In this document: one piece after another, positions 1-9,705 of the stretch
Layout of the letters: each line of letters begins with the position of its first letter
Position numbering within the stretch: position 1 is the stretch's first letter
DNA from: Faecalibacterium prausnitzii
GTDB taxonomy: Bacteria > Bacillota > Clostridia > Oscillospirales > Ruminococcaceae
DNA: 64,000 bases
Direction of reading: 5' to 3'
NCBI RefSeq assembly: GCF_003287405.1
Contig: NZ_PRLD01000005.1
Location: 62,001 to 126,000, forward strand
Translations under genes and position numbers: made by a program
Notes under the pieces: generated by a model
The model's input: the letters and a program-made list of their open reading frames with translations, nothing else
What the model was told of the DNA's origin: nothing
Database searches by the model: none

Positions 1-847
1 AGCCCGTGGGCTTGACCAGCAGCACGATGATCAGAATTGCAAACGTAACAGCGTCCTTCCAAGCGGAAAGGCCGATGGCGGAAACAAAGCACTCGCACAG
101 GCCGATGGCAATGCCGCCGATCATGGCGCCCGGAATGGAGCCGATGCCGCCCAGCACGGCGGCAACGAAGGCTTTCAGACCCAGCATGGAGCCCATGGTG
201 GGGGTAGCCTGCGGGTAGGAGCAGCAGTACAGCACGCTGCCGATGCCCGCCAGCGCCGAGCCAACGGCAAAGGTAAAGGAAATGGTGCTGTTGACGTTGA
301 TGCCCATCAGGCGGGCAGCATCCATATCCTCCGAAACGGCGCGCATGGCCTTGCCAAGCTTAGTCTTTTGCACCAGAAAGGTGAGCACCAGCATGGACAG
401 CACGGTGACCACCAGCGTGATGATGGAGGTAAGACCCAGCGGCACCTTGCCCAGATGGAAGGTCTGGTTGGTGTAGTAGGCGGGGATCACCTTTGCACCC
501 GAGCCGAGGATCAGTTCTGCCGTGTACTCCAGAAAGAAGGAGACACCAATGGCGGTGATCAGCAGCGAGATGCGGGGTGCGCTGCGCAGGGGGGTGTAGG
601 CGATTTTTTCGATCACCACGCCCAGCAGCGTACAGGTGATGATGGTGGCGCACACAGCGGTGACCGGGCCAAGACCCAGCTGGTTCATGACGAACCACGA
701 CATGTATGCGCCCACCATGATGACATCGCCGTGGGCAAAGTTCAGCAGCAGGATAATGCCGTACACCATGCTGTAGCCCAGTGCGATCAGTGCATAGATG
801 CTGCCAAGGGACAAGCCGTTGATCAGCTGGCTAAAGAACACTGTCAT
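1..847 (-). CDS. livH: Branched-chain amino acid ABC transporter permease, LivH type (3' end outside window)
   Basis: Integral membrane permease for high-affinity uptake of leucine, isoleucine and valine. The N-terminus reads MTVFFSQLINGLSLGSIYAL, the typical LivH opening, followed by alternating hydrophobic helices. About 282 codons are visible before the left edge, so only a few residues are missing compared with the usual ~290-300. The start is the ATG at 847, with an AAAGGAAG ribosome site just upstream. It lies downstream of livJ on the same strand, separated by a strong hairpin that probably lowers permease expression relative to the binding protein. LivM, LivG and LivF would be expected beyond the edge. 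Confidence 0.88.
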   Translation of the reverse strand, partial: MTVFFSQLINGLSLGSIYALIALGYSMVYGIILLLNFAHGDVIMVGAYMSWFVMNQLGLGPVTAVCATIITCTLLGVVIEKIAYTPLRSAPRISLLITAIGVSFFLEYTAELILGSGAKVIPAYYTNQTFHLGKVPLGLTSIITLVVTVLSMLVLTFLVQKTKLGKAMRAVSEDMDAARLMGINVNSTISFTFAVGSALAGIGSVLYCCSYPQATPTMGSMLGLKAFVAAVLGGIGSIPGAMIGGIAIGLCECFVSAIGLSAWKDAVTFAILIIVLLVKPTG

Positions 848-891
848 GGTTGGATACTTCCTTTCTTTGCGGCGTTTACACTTTTTGATAT

Positions 892-939
892 AAAAAACGG
901 AGAACGCCTGACCAGAAAAAAGCTGTTCCGGCGTTCTCC
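892..939 (-). terminator. Hairpin terminator/attenuator between livJ and livH
   Basis: Perfect 10-bp stem (arms 899-908 and 930-939) followed, on the minus strand, by a run of six T (892-897). It lies just after livJ and before livH. This is a common arrangement for making more binding protein than permease. Confidence 0.75.
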
Positions 940-1001
940 AGAAAATCATGGGGTTTGCTCTGTGCGGGCGGCTCCATCACCGGTGGATGGAACGGCGCAG
1001 A

Positions 1002-2213
1002 TCAGAACATTTCCTTCAGCACGGGGGTTGCGCCGTCGAAGCACAGGATAGCAGTCTGCTTGACGGGGTTGTGGTGCTCGTCGAAGGTAAAGGTGCCGGT
1101 GATGCCCTCGATGGTGCCGCCGGCAATGGCATCGATGACGGCCTGCTTGTACTCGTCAGAGCCAGCCTCGAGACCCTGCTCCTCAGCTGCCTTGATGCCG
1201 TACACAACGGTCATGGCTGCATCGTAGCCCAGAGGTGCAAAGCCGTTGGGGTACTCCTCGCCGTACTCGGCCTTGTAGGCGTTCTCAAAGTCGGGATTGG
1301 AGCCCTTTGCGTAGTTTGCGCAGAAGTAAGCATCCTTCAGCTGGTCGGCGGTAGCGTAGCCCTCCAGACCATCCCAGCCGTCGCCGCCCAGGAAGGGAAC
1401 GGTCAGGCCGACGCTCTCGGCCTGCGCAAGGATCTGACCAATTTCCTGATAGTAGTTGGGGCAGAACACTACCTCGGGACCCTTGCCCAGAATGGTGGTC
1501 AGCTGGGTCTTGTAGTCCACATCGCCCTCGGAGTAGGTCTCCTGATCGACAACGGTGCCGCCCAGGCTCTCGAACTCGGTCACGAAATTCTCGGCCAGAC
1601 CCTCGTTGTAGTCAGCGCCCTTCTGGAAAATAACGGCTGCCTTGGTGTAGCCCAGCTTCTTGTAAGCGTAGTCAGCCATCTTGATGCCCTGGAACGGGTC
1701 GGTGAAGGTTGCACGGAACACGTTGGCGTTCACGGTGTCGGTCTCGGCATCGTAGGTGACAGCCTCGGCAGTAGCGGAAGCGGTGACCATGGGCATATTG
1801 TAATCGGCGCTCTCAGCGGCGACAGCCAGCGTCGGGGTGGTGGTAACATCGCCCACCAGAGCGGTGATGCCCTGATCCACCATCTTGGTAAAGCAGGTAA
1901 CAGCCTGCGTAGCATCGCCCTGCTCGTCCATGGTGATGATCTCCAGCTGCTTGCCGTTGACACCGCCATCGGCATTGACCTGCTTCATATACAGGCTTGC
2001 GCCGTTGATAACAGCCAGACCGTAAACGGAAGCATCGCCGGTCATGGGGCCCAGAACACCCACCTTGATGGTGCTGCCGGAAGCAGCAGCGGAACCGGCA
2101 GCAGAAGAAGCGGCCGTGCTTGCGGAAGAACCGCCGCAGGCAGTCAAAGCGCTTGCTGCGGCAACAACACCGGCAGCGGCCATGAACTGACGACGAGTGA
2201 TCATCTTTTTCAT
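1002..2213 (-). CDS. livJ: Branched-chain amino acid ABC transporter substrate-binding lipoprotein
   Basis: 403-residue periplasmic-binding-protein family I receptor that should deliver branched-chain amino acids to the LivH permease. The signal peptide holds a twin-arginine-like TRRQFM followed by an Ala-rich core and the lipobox LTAC, with Cys about residue 25, then a Ser/Ala linker. The mature part begins with KVGVLGPMTGDASVYG, the characteristic start of the Leu/Ile/Val-binding fold. GGAGGAG precedes the ATG. A good promoter lies about 100 bp upstream. The Tat-like motif may be coincidental; lipidation is well supported. Confidence 0.92.
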   Translation of the reverse strand: MKKMITRRQFMAAAGVVAAASALTACGGSSASTAASSAAGSAAASGSTIKVGVLGPMTGDASVYGLAVINGASLYMKQVNADGGVNGKQLEIITMDEQGDATQAVTCFTKMVDQGITALVGDVTTTPTLAVAAESADYNMPMVTASATAEAVTYDAETDTVNANVFRATFTDPFQGIKMADYAYKKLGYTKAAVIFQKGADYNEGLAENFVTEFESLGGTVVDQETYSEGDVDYKTQLTTILGKGPEVVFCPNYYQEIGQILAQAESVGLTVPFLGGDGWDGLEGYATADQLKDAYFCANYAKGSNPDFENAYKAEYGEEYPNGFAPLGYDAAMTVVYGIKAAEEQGLEAGSDEYKQAVIDAIAGGTIEGITGTFTFDEHHNPVKQTAILCFDGATPVLKEMF

Positions 2214-2313
2214 AAAAATCTCCTCCTTCGGAGTGTTCTATAAAATAAATTGATAAAAACGGAAGCAAGGCCCTTCCCCTCTAAAAGCGGCCTTGCTCCT
2301 GTTCTTGTCTGTT

Positions 2314-2342
2314 ATTATAGCTATCTGGGTTCAAATCCGCAA
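2314..2342 (-). promoter_or_regulatory. Promoter of livJ
   Basis: Minus-strand -35 TTGCGG (2337-2342), 17-bp spacer, -10 TATAAT (2314-2319). An 8-bp hairpin (2265-2272 with 2289-2296) lies in the leader. Confidence 0.7.
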
Positions 2343-2487
2343 TTCACAAACCGTCCATACTTTTGGACGCATTTTCTCGGCTTTGTTGATACTTTATACA
2401 AAAATTAGAGCACGATTTTGTGCACTATTTCAAATTGTTCATTTTGTTTATCTGTGAGATGAAACAGATTCACGGATTGCGAAATGG

Positions 2488-3909
2488 TTACAGGGTTTCC
2501 ATCTCGGCGTCGGCGGCAAATTCGGCCTCGGCGCGGATCTCTGCGGCTTGTCCCTCAGCCTCGACAGCGGCCAACGGCTCTGCCAGTGCCTTGCGGATGG
2601 CGGTGACGTAGAACACCATGGAAAGCACCGTGCCGATGCACCAGCCAACAGGCCATGCCATCCAGATGCCGGTGGAGCCCAGCGCGGTGGCGCTGAGCAC
2701 GGCGGCAATGCCCACGCGCAGGATCAGGTCGGTGAAGGTGGCGATCATGAACCGCACCATCAGGCCGCAGCCGCGCAGGATGCCGTCTGCCACTAGCTTG
2801 ACCGATACCACAAAGTAGAAGGGAGAAAGAATGCGCAAAAACAGCATACCGGTGTCAATGGCAGGGCCCTGCGGGTCGTTCATGAACAGCAGCAGCAGGA
2901 AACGGCCAAAGAAGAAGTACAGCACCACCAGCGGCACGCACAGCAGCCACACCAGATTGCGGCCTGCGCCAAAACCTTCCTTGACGCGGTCCATCTTGCC
3001 TGCACCCATGTTCTGGGAGGTGTAGTTGGAGATGCCGTTGCCCAAGGTGGTAAAGGAGGTGATGACCATGTTGTTCAGCTTGACGGCGGCAGAATAGCCT
3101 GCAATGACGCTGGCACCAAAGGTGTTGATGATGCTCTGCAGGATGATGTTGCCCACCGAGACAAAGCTCTGCTGCAGGATGCTGGGTATAGCCACCACGG
3201 CCACCTTGCCCAGCATATTCCACGAGAACAGCTGCACATGACCCTCGGTGTGGAAGGCGCGGATGCGGCGGAACACCACCACCATGGCCAGCACGCAGCT
3301 GACACCCTGACACAGGAAGGTAGCCCATGCCACACCGGCAATGCCCATCTTGAAACCGGCGACGAACAGGATGTCCACGCCAATGTTGGACAAAGAAGAG
3401 ACTGCAAGGAAGTAGAAGGGGGTCTTACTGTCGCCAAGGGCAGAGAAGATGCCGGTGGCAATGTTGTAGAAGAACATGAAGGGCAAGCCCAGAACGTAGA
3501 TGTCCAGATACAGCGCAGAGCCCGCAAGGATCTCCTCCGGGGTGTTGATGAGCTCCAGCAGGGCATCGCAGCCAAACAGGCCAATGCCCATCAGCACCGC
3601 GCACAGCACGGCAGAGCCGATGAGGGAGGTGTAGACCGAGGTCTTCATCTCGCCGTATTCCTTTGCGCCGAAGTAGCGGGACACGATGACCGAGCAGCCG
3701 ATGTTGCAGCCAAAGGCAAAGGCGATGAAGATCAGGGTGATCTCGTAGCTGTTGCCCACCGCAGCCAGCGCGTTCTCACCGATGAACTTGCCTGCCACCA
3801 GACTGTCGGCGATGTTGTACAGCTGCTGGAAAATGATGCTGCCGAACATGGGCAGACAGAATTGCCACAATACCTGTGACGGCTTGCCCACCGTCAGATC
3901 CTTATTCAT
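2488..3909 (-). CDS. MATE family efflux transporter
   Basis: 473-residue, roughly 12-helix exporter of the MATE (MatE/DinF) class, which extrudes cationic or aromatic compounds against Na+ or H+. It opens with the family hallmark of a short tail, then PSQVLWQFCLPMFGSIIFQQ; the repeated half appears near NMLGKVAVVAIPSILQQ. The C-terminal ~30 residues are Ala/Glu-rich and hydrophilic. The start at 3909 has GAGGAGG upstream. It is transcribed alone and divergently from eno. The substrate cannot be told from sequence. Confidence 0.9.
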   Translation of the reverse strand: MNKDLTVGKPSQVLWQFCLPMFGSIIFQQLYNIADSLVAGKFIGENALAAVGNSYEITLIFIAFAFGCNIGCSVIVSRYFGAKEYGEMKTSVYTSLIGSAVLCAVLMGIGLFGCDALLELINTPEEILAGSALYLDIYVLGLPFMFFYNIATGIFSALGDSKTPFYFLAVSSLSNIGVDILFVAGFKMGIAGVAWATFLCQGVSCVLAMVVVFRRIRAFHTEGHVQLFSWNMLGKVAVVAIPSILQQSFVSVGNIILQSIINTFGASVIAGYSAAVKLNNMVITSFTTLGNGISNYTSQNMGAGKMDRVKEGFGAGRNLVWLLCVPLVVLYFFFGRFLLLLFMNDPQGPAIDTGMLFLRILSPFYFVVSVKLVADGILRGCGLMVRFMIATFTDLILRVGIAAVLSATALGSTGIWMAWPVGWCIGTVLSMVFYVTAIRKALAEPLAAVEAEGQAAEIRAEAEFAADAEMETL

Positions 3910-3967
3910 TGCAAAAATCCTCCTCTATAACGACTATAAATGGGAAAACGGCGTAAATGCCGCAACC

Positions 3968-3996
3968 AGTATAGAACCGAACTGCCAAAAAGTAAA
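3968..3996 (-). promoter_or_regulatory. Promoter of the MATE gene
   Basis: Minus-strand -35 TTTACT (3991-3996), 17-bp spacer, -10 TATACT (3968-3973), about 60 bp before the start codon. Confidence 0.6.
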
Positions 3997-4144
3997 GAGA
4001 ATTTTTGGTATATCTGCCATATAAAAAACACATGGTAAGCATAACGTATCCCCACTGCCGCAAAGGGGCAGACTGTAAACGGGTTTTCCACGGCGGTTTG
4101 CGCTCCTGTTAAAAATTTAGGGCCGCAAACATCCGCCCGGGCTC

Positions 4145-4200
4145 TTGCACCGGGGCGCAAAGCGTGGTAGGATATTGATGGTTAGCTATATATAACCATC
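4145..4200 (+). promoter_or_regulatory. Probable eno promoter with a dyad at the transcript start
   Basis: -35-like TTGCAC (4145-4150), 18 bp, TAGGAT (4169-4174). An inverted repeat GATGGTTA/TAACCATC (4177-4184 and 4193-4200) falls at the expected start of the RNA and may be an operator. The rest of the 363-bp gap between the MATE gene and eno shows nothing else recognisable. Confidence 0.45.
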
Positions 4201-4203
4201 TAA

Positions 4204-5559
<1,356 letters not shown>

Positions 5560-5563
5560 GTAA

Positions 5564-5696
5564 GACGATTTGGAATGCCCTCCGCGCTGCTATGGGCATT
5601 TTCAGCGGAAATAGTATTTTGGATTTGTTGCTCAGAAACGCCTGCGGGCGTTTCTGAGCAACTTTTTCATGGGAAGGGGTCGTAAGGCAGACGGCA
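5564..5696. repeat. Family B palindromic element, copy B1 (left half); also serves as eno terminator
   Basis: Begins GACGATTTGGAATG right after eno. End stem ATGCCC (5575-5580) pairs with GGGCAT (5594-5599). Next come TCAGCGGAA and a perfect 16-bp hairpin (5627-5642 with 5647-5662, loop TGCG) followed by five T, which can terminate eno transcription. It ends with the linker motif GGGAAGGGGTCGTAAGGC. The right half seen in other copies is absent. Confidence 0.75.
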
Positions 5697-5712
5697 GCTG
5701 CGAATAATTTCA

Positions 5713-5854
5713 GCGGGCTCGCCCTCTCCGTCACCTACGGTGACACCTCTCCCAAAGGGAGAGGCCTTGGCAAAGAGATGAAGTTTGCGTGGACTGCCAA
5801 GGGCTCCCACTTTGGGGGAGCTGGCATCGCGCAGCGATGACTGAGAGGGCGAGG
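5713..5854. repeat. Family A palindromic repeat, copy A1
   Basis: About 140 bp bounded by inverted GGGCTCGCCCTCTC / GAGAGGGCGAG ends. Inner blocks are CCTCTCCCAAAGGGAGAGG, GCCTTGGCAAAGAGATGAAG and a right-hand hairpin CATCGC-GCA-GCGATG. Near-identical blocks recur at 12283 and, inverted, at 63451. No open reading frame looks real within it. Confidence 0.85.
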
Positions 5855-5990
5855 ATGCTGACCTTGTGCAATAGAAACGATTTGAATTGATTCTTCCCAA
5901 TATTTACCACCATGGTATTTGCAATCCTGCGGCGGGCTGGTTCGTATATAAGGCAGACCGACACCCGACAGCAGCCGGGACGGAATGATA

Positions 5991-6032
5991 GCAATTCAAC
6001 TTTTTAATGCAACGGCAACAGCGTTGAATTGC
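5991..6032. repeat. Inverted repeat upstream of the micro-peptide genes
   Basis: Perfect 10-bp inverted repeat GCAATTCAAC (5991-6000) and GTTGAATTGC (6023-6032), about 70 bp before the first small ORF. It could be an operator or a leader-RNA hairpin. No convincing -35/-10 pair was found in this gap. Confidence 0.45.
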
Positions 6033-6104
6033 ATGGCGCAAATATGCTGTTTGAATGTTGCACTGATTTCTTGACTTGCGAAAAACGAAAGGAGCAAACC
6101 TTCC

Positions 6105-6197
6105 ATGTTTCAAGGCCTTGGGCCGCTGCTCAACCTTTTGGGCGGCGGCAGCTTGACTAAGCTGCTTCTGTTTTTGCTAAAGGGGCTGTTCGGCTGA
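6105..6197 (+). CDS. 30-residue hydrophobic micro-peptide
   Basis: ATG preceded by GAAAGGAG at good spacing. It encodes 30 residues, mostly Leu, Gly and Phe, with two Lys and one polar GGGSLTK turn (MFQGLGPLLNLLGGG at the start). The composition suggests a single membrane-inserting helix pair, as in type I toxins, membrane micro-proteins or leaderless bacteriocins, but no family is recognised. It is followed 26 bp later by a second small ORF and then a terminator, so the two look like a real two-gene transcript. It sits between repeats A1 and A2. Confidence 0.5.
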   Translation: MFQGLGPLLNLLGGGSLTKLLLFLLKGLFG

Positions 6198-6223
6198 AAC
6201 GGACGGTCTGAAAGGAGAATACC

Positions 6224-6304
6224 ATGCTGATCGTATTGGAGCATCTGCTGGGTCGGATCAATCTGCCCGGTATGTGGTGGATCATCGCAGAGCGCTGGCT
6301 GTGA
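6224..6304 (+). CDS. 26-residue hydrophobic/Trp-rich micro-peptide
   Basis: ATG with AAAGGAG 7 nt upstream. It encodes 26 residues rich in Leu, Ile and Trp (ends MWWIIAERWL) with a few charged residues, so amphipathic. It is second in a tandem with the 30-residue ORF and directly followed by an intrinsic terminator. No known family was recognised. The independent ribosome sites and shared terminator are the reason for calling it a gene. Confidence 0.48.
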   Translation: MLIVLEHLLGRINLPGMWWIIAERWL

Positions 6305-6320
6305 GGTGACACCCCGCAAA

Positions 6321-6351
6321 GCCGCTGCACTTTTTGTGCGGCGGCTTTTTT
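6321..6351 (+). terminator. Terminator of the micro-peptide unit
   Basis: Stem 6321-6330 with 6336-6345 (one G-U pair), then six T. Confidence 0.8.
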
Positions 6352-6371
6352 GCTGCGCGGAACGATTTCAC

Positions 6372-6546
6372 TAGGCTCGCCCTCTCCGTCAGTTCGCTTC
6401 GCTCACTGCCACCTCTCCCAAAGGGAGAGGCCTTGGCATGGCGGAAAAGTTTCCGGTCAAACTGCAAAGTTCGTGGTTTCGCCAGAGGCTCTCCCTTTGG
6501 GAGAGCTGGCAAATCCGCAGGATTTGACTGAGAGGGCGAGCCCGCT
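6372..6546. repeat. Family A palindromic repeat, copy A2
   Basis: Same ends as A1 (GGCTCGCCCTCTCCGTCA and TGACTGAGAGGGCGAGCC). The centre differs, and the right-hand hairpin is AAATCC-GCA-GGATTT instead of CATCGC-GCA-GCGATG, so the stem sequence has changed while staying self-complementary. Confidence 0.85.
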
Positions 6547-6610
6547 GCCCTTGTAACTTTTTCTGATACATTTTACTTGCCACCCCATTGGCAAAATTGG
6601 CAAAAAATGC

Positions 6611-6639
6611 TTGCATCTAGGCGGTTTTGATGATAAAAT
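6611..6639 (+). promoter_or_regulatory. Promoter of the signalling operon
   Basis: -35 TTGCAT (6611-6616), 17-bp spacer, -10 TAAAAT (6634-6639). A 9-bp hairpin GTGTACCGC/GCGGTACAC (6700-6708 with 6722-6730) lies in the ~110-nt leader. It does not match a c-di-GMP riboswitch as far as I can see. Confidence 0.65.
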
Positions 6640-6754
6640 TACACTGTTACAGTACGCCCAAAATCGGGGCATCATAGGAAGGTAAATTGCGGCAACAGGG
6701 TGTACCGCGTGCTGTCAAGGTGCGGTACACAGAGAAAGAGACAGGGAAAACCAG

Positions 6755-8860
6755 ATGGAAACAGGCGAGACGATAAAAAAAGGACTTCTGCGGCTGGAAC
6801 GCTATGCACAGAATATACCGGGTGGTTTTCACTGCTGCGCAGAGGACCCGGAAAACGGCTATCCGTTTGCTTATATCAGCGACCGTTTTCTGGAGATACT
6901 GGGCTGGGAGCGGGCAGAATTTGCGGCAAGGTTCGATAACCGCTATACAGCGCTGGTACACCCGGATGATCTGGCGGACGGGCTGCGCTACCGGAACGCA
7001 GAAAACAGCGCGACTTACGCACAGGAGGGCGACAACATCTTCCGGATGTTGGGCAAAAACGGCTACCGCTGGGTCTCCAGTGCTGCCAACCGGGTGGAAT
7101 GGCGCGGCGATGGCTATATCGTGGGCACTATCACGGATATCACCCCCTATATGGAGCTGCGGGAAAAGCTGGAACAGCAGAACCGCACCCAGCGGGAAGC
7201 ACTGGAAACCGCCAACCGCAACCTGCTGCGGATGATGCAGCAGATGGAGGAGCAAAAGACTCAGTTTGCCCAGACCACCGCTCGGAATATGGAAAAAGAA
7301 GAGCGCTACCGGCAGCGGCTGAACCATGACGCTTTGACCGGCACCTACAACCGCCGCTATTACGAGGATGTGGTGCGCAATAACATCGGCCCGGCGGGCA
7401 TTGCCCTGATGGATATCGACGATTTCAAGATCTGCAACGATACCTACGGCCACCACGCCGGAGATCTGGCACTGGAAACCGTTGCAAAGGCCATCCGCAG
7501 CTGTATCCGGGAGACGGATCTGCTGATCCGCTACGGCGGCGATGAATTTTTGCTGGTGCTGTCCGGCATCCCGGCAGATTACCTCAAGACAAAGCTGGAG
7601 CAGATCCGCGATGCCGTGCAAAAGGCTGTGGTGCCGGGCTACCCTCACTTCCGGCTTTCGCTGAGCATCGGCGGCGCGATGCAGACCCTTGCCGACCCCA
7701 TGGAGAATGTGGTGCGCCGGGCAGACCTTTTGATGTATCAGGCCAAGAACCACAAGGACGCGGTGGCGGTGGACACACAGGACAGCCGGTTGGCGGCTCA
7801 GGAGCAAGTCTTGGAGGAAAAGCCCGTCATCCTGCTGGTGGACGATGCCATGATGAACCGCATGATGCTGACCGGCATTCTGGGCGGGGACTACCGTATT
7901 CTGGAAGCCGGGAACGGCAAACAGTGTCTGGAGCTGCTGCGGGAAAAGGCGGGGCAGATCTCGCTGGTGCTGCTGGATATCAATATGCCGGTCATGGACG
8001 GCTTTGAGGTGCTGCGCACCATGAACACCAACCACACCATCGAGGATGTGCCGGTGATCATGATCTCCAGCGACGACTCGGAAGAAGCCATCCGCAAGGC
8101 GTATGAGCTGGGCGCAAGCGATTACGTTAGCCGCCCCTTTGACGCCAAGATCGTCTACCGCCGGGTGGTCAACACCATCAAGCTGTATGCCAAGCAGCGG
8201 CGGCTGGTGCAGATGGTGTCCGACCAGATCCGCGCCCGCGAAAAGAACACCGATGTGCTGGTAGGCGTGCTGAGCCAGATCGTGGAGTTCCGCAACGGCG
8301 AGTCCGGCTCTCATGTGCGGCACATCCGCGTCATCACCGAGACGCTGCTGCACCGGCTGATGGAGCTGACCAGCCGCTACGACCTGACCCCGGAGCAGCA
8401 GGATGATATCCCGCTTGCGTCGGCGCTGCACGATATTGGCAAAATAGGCATTGACGAAGCCATCCTGAATAAGCCCGGCAAGCTGACCGCAGAGGAATTT
8501 GCGGTGATCAAGACCCACAGTATGCTGGGCGCAGAGATGCTGCAAAAGACCGAAAGCTTTGCAGACCAGCCGCTTTTGCAGACTGCCTACGAGATCGCCC
8601 GCTGGCACCACGAGCGCTGGGACGGCAAGGGCTACCCGGACGGGCTGAAAGGGGACGATATCCCCATCAGTGCGCAGCTGGTCTCCATGGCGGATGTGTA
8701 CGATGCGCTGACCAGCGAGCGGTGCTACAAAAAGGCGTTCCCGCACGAGACTGCTGTCCAGATGATCACAAACGGCGCGTGCGGGGCGTTCAACCCGCTG
8801 CTGATCCAGTGCCTGCTGGATGTGCAGGGGGAACTGAAGCAGGATATTTTACAATGGTAA
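6755..8860 (+). CDS. PAS-GGDEF-receiver-HD-GYP protein, predicted bifunctional c-di-GMP enzyme
   Basis: 701 residues, no membrane segment. Order: PAS (~20-130), coiled linker (~135-190), GGDEF diguanylate cyclase (~190-340) with intact GGDEF at 261-265 and an I-site RETD at 252-255, receiver domain (~356-475) with phospho-acceptor Asp in LLDINMPVMDG (~408), and HD-GYP phosphodiesterase (~495-690) with HD at 559-560 and GYP at 626-628 in HHERWDGKGYP. It should make and degrade cyclic di-GMP under control of phosphorylation and a PAS signal. The receiver's usual Lys before Pro is Arg (SRPFD, 460). The next gene follows after 17 bp, so a shared transcript with the sensor genes is likely. Confidence 0.92.
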   Translation: METGETIKKGLLRLERYAQNIPGGFHCCAEDPENGYPFAYISDRFLEILGWERAEFAARFDNRYTALVHPDDLADGLRYRNAENSATYAQEGDNIFRMLGKNGYRWVSSAANRVEWRGDGYIVGTITDITPYMELREKLEQQNRTQREALETANRNLLRMMQQMEEQKTQFAQTTARNMEKEERYRQRLNHDALTGTYNRRYYEDVVRNNIGPAGIALMDIDDFKICNDTYGHHAGDLALETVAKAIRSCIRETDLLIRYGGDEFLLVLSGIPADYLKTKLEQIRDAVQKAVVPGYPHFRLSLSIGGAMQTLADPMENVVRRADLLMYQAKNHKDAVAVDTQDSRLAAQEQVLEEKPVILLVDDAMMNRMMLTGILGGDYRILEAGNGKQCLELLREKAGQISLVLLDINMPVMDGFEVLRTMNTNHTIEDVPVIMISSDDSEEAIRKAYELGASDYVSRPFDAKIVYRRVVNTIKLYAKQRRLVQMVSDQIRAREKNTDVLVGVLSQIVEFRNGESGSHVRHIRVITETLLHRLMELTSRYDLTPEQQDDIPLASALHDIGKIGIDEAILNKPGKLTAEEFAVIKTHSMLGAEMLQKTESFADQPLLQTAYEIARWHHERWDGKGYPDGLKGDDIPISAQLVSMADVYDALTSERCYKKAFPHETAVQMITNGACGAFNPLLIQCLLDVQGELKQDILQW

Positions 8861-8877
8861 TGTGAGGAAAATTACGC

Positions 8878-9705
8878 GTGACAAACCAGAGATCCAACCA
8901 TAAAATACCCCGCCGCACCTTTTTAAAAGTGTGCGCGGCGGCAGCGGCAGCCGGGCTGACCGCCTGCGGCAAAACGCAGGCGGCGGCAGCACTGCCCGAA
9001 CTTACGGTGGGCAGCGATTCCTACCCGCCTTTTGTTTACCTGAGCAATGACAGCACCCCCACCGGCATTGATGTGGACATTGCCACCGAAGCCTTTGCCC
9101 GCATGGGGTATGCGCTGCAGATCGAGATCATTGACTGGGAGCAGAAAACCAATCTGGTGGAAAGCGGCGCCATCGACTGCATCTGGGGCTGCTTTTCCAT
9201 GGACGGGCGGGAGCAGCTGTACCGCTGGGCAGGGCCGTATATGACTAGCCGTCAGGTGGTGGCGGTCAATGCGGACAGCGGCATTGAAACGCTTGCCGAC
9301 CTTGCGGGCAAGACCATGATGGTGCAAAGCACCACCAAGCCGGAGGAAATTTTCCTTGCCGGTACTGACCCCCGCATCCCGCAGCTGGGCGAAGTGCTGA
9401 GCACCGAGGACCGCAGCGTGCAGTACGCTATGCTGAACTGCGGCTATGTGGACGCCGTTGCCGCCCACGAGACTGCCATTTTGCAGTATATGCAGGATTG
9501 CAATGCCGATTTCCGCATTCTGGAAGAGCCGCTGCTGGTCACCGGCATCGGCGTGGCTTTTGCACTGAACGACACCCGCGGGCTGGACGAACAGCTGACC
9601 AAGACCTTTGCCGCCATGCGCGCCGATGGCACGATGAAGCAGATCGTAGGCAAGTATCTGCCGGACCCGGAAAAATATCTGGAGGTGGACGCCCTTGAAC
9701 CGTAA
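8878..9705 (+). CDS. Extracellular solute-binding lipoprotein (family 3 type), probable sensor partner
   Basis: 275 residues. GTG start preceded by GTGAGGAAAA. The signal has a Tat-like PRRTFLK, an Ala-rich core and lipobox LTAC. The mature part starts [20 protein letters not shown] and contains [16 protein letters not shown], the standard opening of amino-acid-type binding proteins. No permease or ATPase gene lies nearby. The next gene, a hybrid histidine kinase, overlaps it by 11 bp, so it probably presents a ligand to that kinase rather than feeding a transporter. The ligand is unknown. Confidence 0.88.
   Translation: MTNQRSNHKIPRRTFLKVCAAAAAAGLTACGKTQAAAALPELTVGSDSYPPFVYLSNDSTPTGIDVDIATEAFARMGYALQIEIIDWEQKTNLVESGAIDCIWGCFSMDGREQLYRWAGPYMTSRQVVAVNADSGIETLADLAGKTMMVQSTTKPEEIFLAGTDPRIPQLGEVLSTEDRSVQYAMLNCGYVDAVAAHETAILQYMQDCNADFRILEEPLLVTGIGVAFALNDTRGLDEQLTKTFAAMRADGTMKQIVGKYLPDPEKYLEVDALEP

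Noticed and set aside
948-2243. 431-codon plus-strand frame across livJ
   Set aside because: Antisense shadow of livJ. Its composition is His/Gly/Val-rich, as expected from reading GC-rich codons backwards, and it has no ribosome site.
6661-6754. Leader of the GGDEF operon considered as a c-di-GMP riboswitch
   Set aside because: Only one simple hairpin is visible; the conserved GEMM core was not found.
6647-8746. 699-codon minus-strand frame across the GGDEF/HD-GYP gene
   Set aside because: Antisense shadow; no domain content, whereas the plus strand has every expected motif.
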